NCBI GenBank assembly: GCA_034509755.1 | Contig: CM067541.1 | Coordinates: forward strand, 3,460,001-3,524,000 | From: Anisodus tanguticus | Taxonomy: Eukaryota; Streptophyta; Magnoliopsida; Solanales; Solanaceae | Direction of reading: 5' to 3' | Length of the DNA stretch: 64,000 nt | Shown here: positions 1 to 12,085 of the stretch, piece by piece | Numbering within the stretch: the stretch's first letter is position 1 | Layout of the letters: each line of letters starts with the position of its first letter | Notes under the pieces: generated by a model | Database searches by the model: none | Told to the model about the DNA's origin: nothing | What the model saw: the letters and a program-made list of their open reading frames with translations, nothing else | Translations under genes and position numbers: made by a program

Positions 1-2649
1 CAACAGTTGGAAAACCAACAGTCTGAAAGTGGAAGTCATATTGAAACAAAAGTCTCGATATGAAAGATATGGGTATCACATATGACATCTTAGGAATTGA
101 GATTTCTAAGACATCTAACGGACTGGTCTTACTCCAAACTCAGTTGTGAGATAGTTAACAGTCTCATTGAAGCCACCAATAGATATGAATCATAGAACTG
201 ATTGGAATCATGGTGCACCCATTTACAAGGAGCGATATGAGCAGGTTACATGTAGTTCAATGTATTGTACACACTATAACCGACCTGATATCGGCCTACA
301 AAGCAGATCAGTTGAACTAAGGTTCACTCGTGATTCTGGAAATGATCGATAGAAGGTGTTAAATCGGATATGACGATGTCTGAAATGTTCGCTTATCTAC
401 GGATTACGGTATTCTGGATATCCAGCGGTTCTGGAAGAACACAATGATGCAAATTGGACATCAGACTTGAAGAACACCAATGCCACAAGTAAGTGTGTAT
501 GGTGGATCTTGGAAAATCCTCTAAGCAAACTTGCATCGGTCGATTCATGATAGAATCGGAGTTTATCGCTTTAAACAAAGCATGAAAGAAGTTCAGTAAC
601 TTCACGACTCCTTAGAGGACAACCTTTATTGGGAGAAACCCGTGCCTTCAGCAGTTATACACTGTGACTAGCCGGTCGGCTTTAGGAAGGGCACATATGA
701 CGGCGTCTGACATATCTGTCAGAGACATAAGACCGTATGACAGTTGATCATCACGGGTGTCACTTCCTTGATTACTAATCAAAGGATATAGCGGACCCTT
801 TAACTAAGGGACTACCCAAAGATCAAAAGTTTTGCTGTGTAGGAGAATGGGCTTAAAACCCAAACAATACGAACCTTTGCGGTGGTAACCCAACCATATT
901 GATTGGAGATCCCAAGAATTTGGTTCAATGAGAAAACTAAGCTGCAAAATGTTCAGTTGAGCACTTCGGTGGAAGCAAGAGCACTTCATATGATGATTTC
1001 TATAAAGAAACATGAATCCAAAGTCGTTCCCGCCATAGACATTAAAGTGTTACATGCATGGTGGGTAAATGTTAAGCTTCCAAATCTTTAACGATTCTCA
1101 AACGGTTGAGGTCAAGGTTGGGGAAACTTTTAGTGATTCCTAACACTTGTGAAGTGGGGTATAACAAGATACCTTGTAGGAGATCACCTATTTAAGTGCG
1201 AGGACAGGCCGCTTCAAGTGAACGCACTTAAGAATCCAAGTATGTCCATGACCACAACGGACAGAACAATAAGAAGAAACGAATAAGAGGAGGTATTGTG
1301 TTGGTACCGTTGTCTTGGATTACGTTAAACACTGACGGTTCAAGACTATGTTCACCACGCAGTAAGTAAGTCTGATGGTATTCAACTAGGGAAGGTTCAA
1401 AGCGGAAGCTACCTCTTCTGATGCAATATCTTTTCGCTAAAAGATTGTTGAAAGTAGGCACCTTGTGTGTGTGCCAAAATCTCTTTCAAGAGAGGATTGT
1501 TGGAAATTTACTAATGTGAAATTAAGTTTATCCCATTATTTACTCGAACTTAGGGCCCCATATGTCAGAAACATCGTTTCTACACACGTGCAATCTTAGT
1601 GCCAAGTATCGTAAATTTCATTAATGAAAGAGATATTGGTACGTAAGTGAAATATTTGAGACATAGAATGATAGACTGTAATGATGGATAGTTATTGGCT
1701 AAATAACATGTGTTCCACGTTGGTAAACGAAGGAAGGATTGTGCGAAATGTAAGATGGTATGGGTCGGAAAAGGGCCGCAGAGCCGAGAAGGGTCGTGGC
1801 ACCTTCCGAACTGGGCCGCAGCGCCCCCTTGCAGCGCCGCAATGCTAATTGGCCTTTTGGCATTCTGGAGCCGCGGTGTCGCGACGCTAATATTGCAGCG
1901 CCGCGACGCTTCCCAGGCAGTGTTTGCTCGACGGAATCCCAAAGGTTTGGCTGTTGAGGTTGTTTCAATGGCATTGAATCTACCCAATAATGGTCATTAC
2001 TTGGACCATTATGTTGTTGCATTACTTGGGGGTTAAATGTCATCCATTACATGGCAATTGAATGCAATTATGTGGCATTTGAAAGGCCATCTTGCACACC
2101 TATAAATTGAGTCATTTGGCTCAATTCTATAGATGAACATAATAGAACATATGAACATACTTACAAGTTAACAACACCACAAAGAGATCAGTTTTTCTGA
2201 TAAGCAATCTTTCTCTTAGCAATCTTCATTATTCGTGTTCTTCGCTGGGATCATTTGTGTAGGCTTTGCACATTTGATAGTTTGTTGTTTCATCTTGGGA
2301 GACTATTGTCCACACTTCCATAAAGCCTATATACGAGGGAAATCTTGTCTTAAAGACAGAGACTCATCTCTCGACTCAGCTGGTGGTGTTGTGATTATCT
2401 AATTGGTTGCTAAGTGTTTCAGGTGTGAACTAGAATCTCAAAGGACTTTAACCGTTCGGATTCTCAGCGGATCTACAAGCCACAAGTGTAGCAGTTCATG
2501 TTCTTGTATTTTCGAATACAAGATCCATATTTGGAGTTCCAATTCAAGATCAAGAGATTGACAACTTGTTGTTGTAATCTTTGTTGTTTATCATTTCGAT
2601 CATTGTAATAGTTATTTACTATTTCCGTACGTGCTTTGCATATCCAACA
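1..2649 (+). mobile_element. 3' part of a decayed Copia-type LTR retrotransposon (internal remnant plus 3' LTR)
   Basis: Positions 1-1497 are the 3' end of an internal region with no intact reading frame. They align by eye with 17590-19082, the 3' internal part of the inner Copia element, which is in the place of the RNase H end of pol. A purine tract (AAGAGAGGA) ends just before the LTR. The LTR runs 1498-2649, begins TGTTGG and ends CCAACA. The 5' end of the element is outside the window, so no target-site duplication can be checked. The short open frames here are not credible genes. Confidence 0.75.
1498..2649 (+). repeat. 3' LTR, about 1.15 kb
   Basis: The LTR is bounded by TGTTGG and CCAACA and preceded by a polypurine tract. 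It holds a GC-rich block with repeated GCAGCGCCGC-like words at about 1770-1930. Islands match the LTR of the inner element at 13761-15010, for example GAAAGAGATATTGG and the stretch around GACTCAGC. The rest differs, so the two LTRs are related but belong to distinct subfamilies. Confidence 0.75.
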
Positions 2650-4179
2650 GTTACAACTTGAGAGGTTAGACAGTATGAGTGATAGAAATCACATGAGATA
2701 CAAGTAGGAAAATGGATATATTTATACTTGAACCCTAAAGTAATGAATCCCTAATATCACGCTCCTCATTATGATCCGTATATACACGTTCTGTAATAAT
2801 GCATGTTGATTTGTAACTACTGTAGAGAATACCTAATATTTCAGAATCCATTGGCCTGAGAAACTTATCTCACCCGGACATTGATGGTCGATCGGATGCT
2901 TCATTCCAAATTAGGACTGTCTCACTCCAATACGATGGATCCAGGACAAATTTATTGCGAGTGAGTAGACTTCCCAGGCAACCCTCCAAACCTAGGCCGA
3001 GGAGGGTTTAGCTGACCTAGGCTGACTAGACTTGTGTTGCCACGTTTCGACTTCTAGATTAGTCGTATGTCCTATCCGTATTTCACTAATACGGTTCTCG
3101 GGGGAGGGGGTTATAAAATAGGTGGATATTTGTAGACGTCTATGTATAGAGTGTTTTGGTGATAGTTAAGCATTCGTTTGTTGGATTAGTTCGAAAGATT
3201 ACCGTGAAACCTGTTTTTGATATGGCCAAGGGAAGAGAGTTTGTCCGTCACTCGATTTGCGTCCCTAAGAAAGATGTTATTTTTGAAGTTGAAAGGCCTG
3301 AGAAGGTTTTTGCAGATTCATTCATTGACCTATTTATAACTATTACAAAAGGAGAGTGGTTCTGGCTAAGTTTGGCTAACAATATAGATGGTATACTAGT
3401 AAGTTTTTATCAGAATTATCAAATAATAAGTATGTAGTAAGGAAGAAGGTATTATCAGCTCTAAATTCATTTTAAAAATCTGCTATTAAAGTTTGTGGTT
3501 AAAATGAAGTTGGTATTTCTGAGTAACGTGTTTTACACTTTGAATGATTTAAACCTAAAGTTTGAGCTCTATTAGAATTGATTTAATTCGACTTTGGGCA
3601 AAACTTCAGAGCCAGAATTTGTAGCAAACGAGCTGAAGTACAATGTGTATATGTGATATCTCCATAATAATTATGACCCATACCTTTAGCCAATTTAGCT
3701 CTTAATACCTTCATGTATTATATACCATGTATATCTCCTTGAATATTTGTATATTTCATGTACATCTCCTCAAATATTTGTATATTTCGTGTATAGCTTG
3801 GATATTTGTGTGTATCCATATATATCGGGGTGTGTTACACATGCCACAGTGATATTTTTTCAACTGCGATTTCAGCAATGGATTTCGACTTCAAACCTAT
3901 TAAACTCATCTCCAATCTTCCTCATATTTTGTATATTGCATCATCTAGGTGTTTTGAACGAATTCCACGCCCATTAAAAAAAACTATTTTCTTGCCGGAT
4001 GTTTAGAAGGATATTTACTGATTGTTATATTCTTTTCAACCACATGCTAAAAATTAAATTTTATGGTTAAGCCAGGAAAATATTTTCTATTTCTTGTATG
4101 TTCCTAAACTTTCCCTCAATCATTTCTATCAAGATGAAGAATTTTACTCCCCGACCCAAATCTGAAATAGAAAGTAAAA
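2650..4179. other. Intergenic, no gene recognised
   Basis: I see no gene. The open frame at 3156-3437 (93 codons) begins at GTG, has no early ATG and matches no family I know. Around 3730-3820 short AT-rich words (ATATTTGTATATTTC) recur. Confidence 0.5.
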
Positions 4180-4797
4180 GGGTCATTTGCACTTTTGTCC
4201 TATTTTGTGCTCGTCTTTACCACAAAGTAAATATTTTTTTGGCGGGGCATAAATTTATATTTTTTTCATCATAATATCTCATATATTAGGCTCGCTAGAC
4301 ATAAGTTTCATTTTTTTGCGCGGATTTCCCTTCATATGGACTGGTCTTTAATTGTTGCCCCTCAAATCAGTGGTCTTTAATTTTTGCTCCTATTTCTCAT
4401 TTAATGAAAATTTATGGGTCAATATATCCTTATTCGCGCGTCTACAAAATCAGAGATTCGGGTTAGAATCCCAGCTTAGCAAAAAAAATAATTTGCAAGA
4501 CAAAGGTTTCGCAAAGGTTATGCCTTAAGGCATATCTTTTGTAGTTTTGGGTTCGAACCCCAATTCAGTAAAAAAAAGAACGTTTTTCGCAAGGCATAAC
4601 TTTATATTACTCGCCCGAATATGCATACTTTGCTTTGAATTGTGTTGCAATTTTTTATTTTTTTTTACTTTGCTGGGGTTCAAACCCAGAACCTCAGGGG
4701 TATTTTCATTCATTTATTAGGCGAAGGGTAAAAATTAAAGAACAACGATTTGAAGGACAAAAATTAGAAACTACCCCGAAAATTTGTACGAATGACC
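4180..4797. mobile_element. MITE-like element, GGGTCATT family, copy A
   Basis: The ends are inverted: GGGTCATTTGCAC at 4180 and GTACGAATGACCC ending at 4797. The interior is AT-rich and contains the phrase TTTAATTTTTGC near both ends. A related element occurs at 42212-42738 and a damaged one from about 47430. The short frames inside are not genes. No target-site duplication was identified, so the superfamily is open. Confidence 0.55.
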
Positions 4798-5199
4798 CCC
4801 ATAAGTTTAATTGTGAAAGACAAAAATTAAAGATAAACCCATTTGAAATGCAAACCGTGAATCATAAACATGGCTTAGTTTAGAGGTACGATGTGTTACA
4901 TCTTCAAACCTTTCTTCTTATACTTGAGAGGCTTTGGCCTCTAAGCCCTCTTTTCAATATGAACATTGTTTTTCATGATGTTTATGACTTGGAGATTCAT
5001 TTGTTGTTTATAAAATAGTTGTTGCATGTTCAGCAAGGTCATCTATTGACGTTTGCATCTTAGTTTTTTTACTATCTATACTTGAAACCGTAGTTGATTT
5101 ATCTTTTCTTTTGGTTGGATCATTTTATCTGCACAGATGAGACAAACAGAAATCAACAATTAATTTGTGTATCAGTCAAAGTGAACAGGGGGAAAAACT
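4798..5199. other. Intergenic, nothing recognised
   Basis: AT-rich sequence with no supported gene, repeat or RNA. Confidence 0.4.
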
Positions 5200-5500
5200 A
5201 CAACAATTGATCAAACAAGTACAGAAGTATTGAAGTTGTTGCAACAATTGATGAATGTGTTGTAACAGCTGAGGAAATAGTTGCAACATGTATTCCTCAG
5301 CTGTTAGAAAAAATCAAACAGTTGCAACAATTTCTTCAGCAAGAACCTCATCAACTGTTTGATTTTTACCAATAACTGTGAAATCTGTTTCAACAACTAC
5401 CTCAGTTGTTGCAACAACCTTAACAATTGTTTTGATTTTTTTCAACAACTGAGAAATTTGTTGCAACATCAGGTGAAAAAAATCAAAACAATTGCAAACC
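5200..5500. repeat. Cluster of nested inverted repeats with recurring GTTGCAAC palindromes
   Basis: The palindromic octamer GTTGCAAC occurs five times. Two perfect inverted repeats are visible: 16 bp (5309-5324 with 5352-5367) and 19 bp (5424-5442 with 5476-5494). A shorter pair, CTCAGTTGTTG (5401-5411) and CAACAACTGAG (5443-5453), lies between them. Open frames across it on both strands are products of the repetitiveness. Confidence 0.7.
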
Positions 5501-6700
5501 CCTTTTCTCAAAACCATACGAGGACAACAAGAACAACACCATTAAAAACATATATTTTACTACATGCAAACGCTATTTACAAACACACAATCATAACAAG
5601 TTGTTAAATACACCAAATAAGGTTTTTTTAAGCTTAGAACTTCAACAACTATTTGCTTTTGTCCAAAATTGCCTCAACGCTTCCTCAGCTATTGAAAGAA
5701 ATTAAAAGAACTGAAGCCCATCTTTCCTTAACCATAGAAGGAGAACAAGAACCACAACAACAACAAAAACATAAATTTCACTACCACACATGCTATCTAC
5801 AAACATACAACCACAACTAGGGATGGCAATGGATCCTGGACCCGGTGGATCCAGATCCGTTTTATAGGATATGGATCTTCAAAATTTGGACCCGACGGAT
5901 CCGGATCGGACCCGGATCCATTTCTGACGGATCGGATCTGGATCTGGATCTTGTATTTGAGATCCATATCCGGTCCAGATCCGACCCTTGGATCCATTTT
6001 TTATTAAATATATTCATAACCTAGAATGTAATTTTATAAGTATTTTCTTAAAATTGCTAAGCACATCCTTGCAAGTTTAATTCTCAAAACAAGTTTAATT
6101 TATCACCGCGGTAACTCAAAAACCCAAAAATAAAGAGGTAACTTCGATAATAAAATCAATGTTATATTAGTGAATGACTAACATCTCCATAGACAAGTAG
6201 TTAAAATTATATTCACTTCATTTGTGAAGATTCCAAGCACATGCAAGTTCTGCATTGTGAAAATACTAGTCAGCATTTTCTACAACTATTGTCATTGTCC
6301 AACATTTTCAATTAATAGCTCACAATCAAAACGAGACAACGAACAAAATATCTCATACGAACATTTCAAAATTGAAACACAGTAAATTGTTAGCTAAGTA
6401 AAAATCGTTTGTCAGTTTTAAAAAAAATTCTTAGCAAGACAATTTTTTTTACATGTGGATCCAGATCCGATCCGTGGATCCGATGGATCCGGATTTGGAT
6501 CTGATTTTTATGGACCCGACGGATCTAGATCCGGATCTGGATTCAGGTCTGAAAAACGGATATGGATCTGGATATAGTAGGATCCGGTCCAGATCCGATC
6601 CGTTGCCATCCCTAACCACAACAAGTTAAAAAAAATACACCAAATAAGAATTTCTTAAAGCATGAAATAACAAAATAAACAATTTTGAAGAGAAACTCAT
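5501..6700 (+). repeat. Tandem duplicated segment (about 130-150 bp unit), second copy split by a hAT element
   Basis: The segment 5501-5640 (AAACCATACGAGGACAACAA onward) recurs at about 5730-5817. It continues after the hAT insertion at 6615-6660, with the same order of words (CTATCTACAAACA, ACAAGTT, ACACCAAATAAG). The hAT element at 5818-6614 inserted after the duplication. Confidence 0.6.
5818..6614. mobile_element. Non-autonomous hAT element, TAGGGATGGCAA family, copy 1
   Basis: The element is 797 bp. Its terminal inverted repeats read TAGGGATGGCAA on the left and TTGCCATCCCTA on the right. It is flanked by a perfect 8-bp target-site duplication, ACCACAAC (5810-5817 and 6615-6622), typical of hAT transposons. 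Each end carries about 150 bp of closely packed GGATCC/AGATCC/GGATCTG words. The core (about 6000-6450) is AT-rich and has no coding capacity, so it would depend on a transposase encoded elsewhere. Confidence 0.88.
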
Positions 6701-6830
6701 GTTCTTCTTCATCCTCTTCCTCTTCATCTTCATCTCCTCCTCCTTCTTCTTCTTCTCCTTCTCCTCCTCCTCCTCCTCCTCCTCCTCTTTTTCTTCCTCT
6801 TCTTATTCTTCCTCTTCTTCTTTAATCAAA
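6700..6830 (+). repeat. Polypyrimidine (CTT/CTC)n microsatellite
   Basis: About 130 bp of nearly pure C/T on the plus strand, mostly CTT and CTC triplets. It lies about 560 bp upstream of the thioredoxin start. I do not read it as coding on either strand. Confidence 0.85.
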
Positions 6831-6839
6831 ATCATCATT

Positions 6840-7391
6840 TTGAGTAATTGATTTCAAAACTCCAACTTTTTGAGCCAAGTGAAAAGAAAAAAAGAACTTA
6901 CCTGAGAGAGGAATGACGAAACAATAGCAGAAAATGGAGGAGCAATAGCAAAAAAATCGACGAAGAAGAGCAGTTCATCGGAATAGCGGGAGTAGAACAG
7001 AGAAGGAAGAAGAGCAGTTCGTTTGCGTTTTGAAAGAACAATTCTTTTTTATAACTTTTGAAATAAATGGATTGGGGTGGTTAGGGTTAAGTTGGTTTTT
7101 TTTTTGTTTGTATTTTATAACAATTTAATAAATTTTAAAAATTATATTTTAAATTCATTTAACTTAATCAAATTTTAAGTGAGTTTTGACTTTTGACTGA
7201 TTAAAGTTATTACCATTTTTAATTTGAAGACTTGGAGAATACCTTTAGTTAAATTTTCTCATCCAATCATCAACGAACACACAATTCATTACCTTATCCA
7301 TATTATCTCTGTCTCACCCCAAACGAAAAAACTTGAAAACCAAACTAACTCTACTCAGCCACAAGATCGCCCGTTATCTATCCACTTTGCC
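6840..7391 (+). promoter_or_regulatory. 5' flank of the thioredoxin m gene
   Basis: This is the promoter and 5' UTR region by position only. I see no convincing single TATA box or named element. The 5' leader just before the ATG at 7392 is pyrimidine/adenine-rich, as is common for plant leaders. Confidence 0.35.
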
Positions 7392-10300
7392 ATGGCTGGT
7401 TTGTTGGAAACTATTGCAGTCCCTCGTACTGCTATGTTGACTCCTGTTGCCGGTTTTTCACTCTCCGGTCGTCGGTCGTCTATTAGATTCTCTGTGTTCA
7501 AAGGTCTTAATAAGATTCAGTCGACTCGTTCGTCAGTGTCCTTCGGATCATTTTCGAAATCTGTTACTCGTAGAGGAGGAGGAATTGTATGCGAGGCTCA
7601 GGATACTGCTGTTCTAGGTGCGTATTTCTTGTCCTCCTTTTTAATTTAGTACTATTTATTAACTCCTACTTGCTTATAGTTTTGAGGTGTTTGGGTCTTT
7701 CTAAATTAAATTTTGACAGGAATCAGGAATTTGAATTTTATGAGTTTGAGTTCGGAAATTCAAGGAGTCAAATAATTTTTAATCGTTTAGCTACTTTGAC
7801 TTGTAGTACTTTTCATATAGTTTTTAAATATGTAAATTCTAGGCGCAGAACTCCTCGTAAAGAATGAATTTTGGACCTAACTCAACCCCAAAAGTTAGCT
7901 TGTAGGGTGAGGATTGTCCAAGTACATATAAGGAGTCCATGTTCCCAATCTATTACCGATGTGACACTCCTCGCACGCTCAGACCCCGTTAACTGGAGCG
8001 TGAATAATATAATTTGGGGGTCCAACATGGTGAACAAAGAATTGGAATAAGCATGTCTCTGATACCATGTAAAGAATGTATGTTGGGTCTAACTCAACCC
8101 CAAAAGCTAGCTTGTAGGGTGAGGATTGTCTAAGTCCATATAAGGAATTCATGTTCCCATTCCATTACCGAGATGGGACTCTTAACACTCCTACTTGCTT
8201 ATAGTGTGAGATGTTTGGGTCCGTTTTTTCTGAAGCTTAAATTTTGACTAAAAAATGCTTAATTACACAATCACAAATGTCTGAGCATAGCAAAATATAC
8301 AATAGTAATTGGTTCACAATCAAATGGAGTATTTCTAATTATTTAATGAACTTTTTAATATAAAGCTATTGGGATCCGACCCGTAGGTTCTCTTCTAGAT
8401 CCGCCTCTAAACTTTTTGTGTTCGAGTTCGGAGTTCTTGTACATCCCTTTGATTTACTAGGTCCGAAATTTAATACTCCTACGTATAGTGGCGGATTCAG
8501 GATTTTCATTCAGGGGTTTGAAAAAAACAACAAAAGCTAAACATAAAATATAATGTTGTCCCTAGGAATCAAACCCTGGACGTTGGTGAGAATTTTAAAC
8601 ACCCTGGACCGTTTGAGCTAACATTTTACATTTGTTCAAGGTATTCAAAACTTATATACATAAACACATAATATCTACTATATATATACAACGTAATTTT
8701 TTGCCGAGGATGTTCGGATGAGTCTTTAGACAAAGACTCCGTTTTTTTCTCTTTTCGGATGATAAATCTTTCTCAGAACATGGAGTGTGCCCCCTAAATC
8801 CGTTCCTGCCTACTTATTAGTACAGTAGTACTTATTTAGTGAATTTGGATGAACCCATAGTACAGTAGTACTTATTTAGTGAATTTGGATGAACCCATAA
8901 CATTAACACTACATCCATCCCAGTGGCACATTAGCCTTGTTGTCACAAGTCACAAAGATTCAGCCATCTACAGCTGCAATTATCAATTATTTACCAGATT
9001 ATTGTACAATCTTAAATTTGCTGAAAAATCAGTTCCAGTACACTCCAGTTGAATTTCAACTATACATTTATTTTTTTAGAAACACTGTGGAAATCAAAGT
9101 GAGGAATGGAAAGACAATTAGAATTACCTGATGCTTGTAAAAGAATTGAAGTAGATCCATTAAAGTGGAATGGGTACATAAGTTTGGTGAGTGTAACGCT
9201 GGTAAAACCTACCCAAGCTAGTACTGTTTTGAACTTCATTTGCTGTTAAATATTCGAACACTTATGAGTTACATTACTATTTTAGTAAAAGCAATTGTCG
9301 CATATACATTCTAATTTCTGTTTCCTCCTTGACATCGTGTAACTATCTTCAGATCTTAGGATTCCGTATTGTTTGTTTCATGTCATGCTTCCTTTCATTC
9401 TTCACCATAAAGGGGATGAATAATTTATGCTTTTTGCGTGAGCATACAGGCGTTGTACTTGTAATATGAACCATCGTAGTTAGAAAATGATTGTGCTGTC
9501 AAATCTTCATCGCTAGCGCTCTGTCTAATTACTAGGAGCAATAACAAATATAGTCAAACCCCTCTATAACGTCATCGTATGTCCGGAAATGTTTTGGCTG
9601 CTATAACGAGGTGTTGTTATAGAGAACATATAATATAACATAATATGAAAGTTGGTGTCAAATAAAGCTTGGCCGTTATTGTGAAATGTTCTTATAAAGA
9701 AGAACTGTGGGGGCCCTGTTCTAATTCGTAAAAGTGAGTCCTTAATATAAGTAAATATACGATTTCAATAATTAGATTGGGCTAAGACCTGCGAATTATG
9801 GGCCTTTACAGTAAATTCTGGCTAATACTACTTAATAAAAAATGAAAAAAAGGGCCCCTCAAATTTTTCGTTTTTCGGGGGCCTGTGCGGTAGCACAGCT
9901 TGCACGGGCCCAAAGACGTCCCTGTCTGATTGTAAGATGCATCAGTTTCTTATGTTTTAATTGTTGGTTGCTGACTTATTAGCATGAAGCAGAACACATA
10001 TTAGGCTGCTAAAACCATTGCGTTAGCAGGATCTCCATCAATTTTATCAGTTTCGTTGCTTATTTAACATGGTTATTGGAAAATGCAGTGCCTGGTGTTA
10101 ATGATCAAACATGGGAATCTCTCGTAATCGGGTCTGATATACCAGTTCTGGTTGAATTTTGGGCTCCATGGTGTGGTCCATGCCGAATGATTCACCCCGT
10201 TATTGATGAACTATCACAGGAATTTGCTGGTAAGTTTAAGTTCTTCAAGGTGAACACAGATGAAAGTCCTACCATCGCGAGCAAATATGGGATTCGAAGT

Positions 10301-10402
10301 ATCCCAACCGTCATGATTTTCAAGGAAGGAGAGAAGAAAGATACAGTCATTGGTGCAGTCCCTAAATCAACGTTGACGGCCTCCATAGAAAAATTCTTGT
10401 AA
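7392..10402 (+). CDS. Thioredoxin m-type, chloroplastic (two exons)
   Basis: Plastid thioredoxin that reduces disulfides of target enzymes, with electrons from ferredoxin via ferredoxin-thioredoxin reductase (family knowledge). Exons are 7392-7617 and 10089-10402, joined by a GT-AG intron after codon position 1, giving 179 residues. Residues 1 to about 66 form a Ser/Arg-rich, acid-poor transit peptide ending near VCEAQ. The thioredoxin fold follows, with the active site WCGPC at 103-107 and the cis-Pro loop SIPTV at 146-150. The start is the first in-frame ATG; the frame is open upstream but has no earlier ATG. Length and ending fit the family, and TRX m4 is the closest type by memory. The 2.47-kb intron is filled with transposon insertions. 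The outer Copia LTR begins 268 bp after the stop. Confidence 0.95.
7662..8250 (+). repeat. About 60-bp direct repeat within the thioredoxin intron
   Basis: The segment starting CTCCTACTTGCTTATAGT at about 7664 recurs at 8188, with ATGTTTGGGT-like and AAATTTTGAC words in the same order. The two copies are about 525 bp apart and the second directly abuts the TRIM. Confidence 0.6.
7856..8187 (-). mobile_element. TRIM (miniature LTR retrotransposon), copy 1, in the thioredoxin intron
   Basis: Two direct repeats of about 115-120 bp (7856 to about 7970, and 8069-8187) share GTAAAGAATG and AACTCAACCCCAAAAG. They flank about 100 bp of internal sequence. Read on the minus strand, the internal part begins TGGTATCAGAG, a primer-binding site matching initiator tRNA-Met, directly after an LTR ending in CA. 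Flanking CTCCT at 7851-7855 and 8188-8192 fits a 5-bp target-site duplication, although the right copy is also part of a local repeat. It has no coding capacity. A second copy is at 49620-49986. Confidence 0.8.
8494..8800. mobile_element. Probable MITE of the GTGGCGGA type in the thioredoxin intron
   Basis: Starts near AGTGGCGGATTCAGGATTTT and continues AT-rich. The same opening motif marks similar sequences at about 45934-46113 and, inverted, near 26805. The right boundary is uncertain and no target-site duplication was found. Confidence 0.4.
8819..8898 (+). repeat. Perfect 40-bp tandem duplication
   Basis: The 40-bp unit at 8819-8858 is repeated exactly at 8859-8898. It lies in the thioredoxin intron. 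Perfect identity means it is recent. Confidence 0.9.
9555..9720. mobile_element. CTCTATAAC-type MITE remnant in the thioredoxin intron
   Basis: Contains CCCCTCTATAACG, GCTATAACGAGG and GTTATAGAGAAC. These words recur in a MITE-like repeat I know from Solanaceae introns. The boundaries are approximate. Confidence 0.35.
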
Positions 10403-10670
10403 AATGGTACATATATAGATATGTTCTTATGAGAATTTAGCCCCTGCTTTTCTTTTACATATATTTTCCCTTTTTGCCTTCGGCTCTGCAAGAATTATTA
10501 ACTTAATAAACCTGAGATTCGTCTGTATAGTTGTGTTATATTGCTATGTTTCCTCTTTTGGCATTATGTTAGTAATTTCAATGTTCTGAAGTTTAAAATT
10601 CAGTGGTATATTTTCTCTATAATGGCTTCATTAGTATGAAGCAATATCCTACCATTATGATAGGGTGGTC

Positions 10671-11154
10671 TGTTAAAGCTAGTTAATGAATAAAACTAGC
10701 CAAGTTGGTGTGAATGAGAAATGGAAGGCAACCTTTCCGAACAGTCACCAACCTATTCCGAAGAGGCACCTTCAAGGCTATATAAACTAAGGCAATGCCT
10801 CATTTTAAAGATACCAAAACCAAAAATTTCTGCATCTGAAATTCTGCATTCTTTTTCACAAATAAAACTATCGAGTCTTATTGTGTTTCGTTGCCAACTT
10901 TGAGTTCGTCGAAGTCGAAGGCGTTTGACGTACCGCTACTCCTGCGACGGGTATATCCGTTTTATCCCGGGAGGAAGTAATCCATAACCTCGGGTACGGT
11001 GAGGGGATTAAATTCCTTAAGGACACACGGTGAATTTCGTGGTCTCGGGTATTTTCTTACTTCGTATTATTTTTCTAGTTTCTGTTTTTTCTGGTTTTTG
11101 TCTTTCCGTTTGGTTTCTGTTTTTCCTGATTTTTTGAACACAGGCACAACAACA
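10671..11154 (+). repeat. 5' LTR of the outer Copia element (484 bp)
   Basis: Begins TGTTAAAG and ends ACAACAACA. A TATATAAA motif at about 10779 could be the LTR promoter. It pairs with 21454-21939 with only about ten small differences. Confidence 0.92.
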
Positions 11155-11236
11155 AGCTTAAGGAATTTAAACATTATTTCTGTGTTCATTTGTTCTTGTT
11201 TAACAATTACAGAACATTGTCGGAAAAAAAAAAAGG

Positions 11237-11772
11237 TGTATGTTTGTTGTTTCGATGTAACGAACTTGTATGTTGTTTGGAGACTAAAATCTTCGGATTT
11301 TCTACTCCGGTTGAGATTAAAGTTTCCATAACTTTCTACTCCTTTGGGTACTTGATTTGAAGATATAAAAACTTCATCAAGTATACAACATACAATTAAC
11401 TGGAAAAAAAAAAGAAAAAAAAAGATGTTTGTTGTTTCGGTGTAACGAACTTGTATGTTGTTTGGAGACTAAAATCTTCGGATTTTCTACTCCGGTTGAG
11501 ATTAAAGTTTCCATAACTTTCTACTCCTTTGGGTACTTGATTTGAAGATATAAAAACTTCATCAAGTATACAACATACAATTTACTGGAAAAAAAAAAAG
11601 AAAAAAAAAGGTGTTTGTTGTTTCGGTGTAACGAACTTATATGTTGTTTGGAGACTAAAATCTTCGGATTTTCTACTCCGGTTGAGATTAAAGTTTTCAT
11701 AACTTTCTACTCATTTGGATACTTGATTTGAAGATATAAAAACTTCATCAAGTATACAACATACAATTTACT
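11237..11772 (+). repeat. Three tandem copies of a ~185-bp unit in the outer element's leader
   Basis: The marker AGACTAAAATCTTCGG falls at 11281, 11466 and 11652, giving periods of 185 and 186 bp. Units are separated by A-rich runs. The array occupies the untranslated leader, where gag would normally begin. Confidence 0.9.
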
Positions 11773-11857
11773 GCATTTCGTTTCAAGTATTTTAAATCTG
11801 TTTGTGTAACCTTGATTCGGTTTGAAGAAATAAAATCTTCACCGTTGTGTATTATAA

Positions 11858-12085
11858 TTGTTGTCAAAAGCGATTCGATTCGATAATTTATGGCATTCAC
11901 GTTTAGGACATGTCAATTATAGAACCTTGCGAAAAATGATTAGTTTGGAAGTATTGCCTAAGTTTGAATGCAATCAATCAAAATGTCAAATATGTGTTGA
12001 GTCTAAGTATGTTAAACATCCTTATAAGTCGGTTGAAAGGAATTCAAGTCCTTTAGACTTAATCCATACGATATTTGTGACATGA
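11858..12085 (+). pseudogene. Outer Copia pol: GAG-pre-integrase remnant
   Basis: The frame contains the LWHSRLGHVN signature and the CQIC knuckle of the GAG-pre-integrase domain. It ends shortly after the DLIHT motif, where the integrase core should begin, and the next segment is in another frame. No protease or gag precedes it. Confidence 0.85.

Noticed and set aside
3156..3437. 93-codon frame as a gene
   Set aside because: Starts at GTG, has no early ATG and no recognised domain.
5200..5500. CRISPR-like array because of repeated GTTGCAAC
   Set aside because: Spacing is irregular, repeats are short palindromes, and the DNA is plant nuclear.
6700..6830. Acidic/basic low-complexity protein coded by the pyrimidine tract
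   Set aside because: Simple microsatellite; no conserved flanking frame on either strand.
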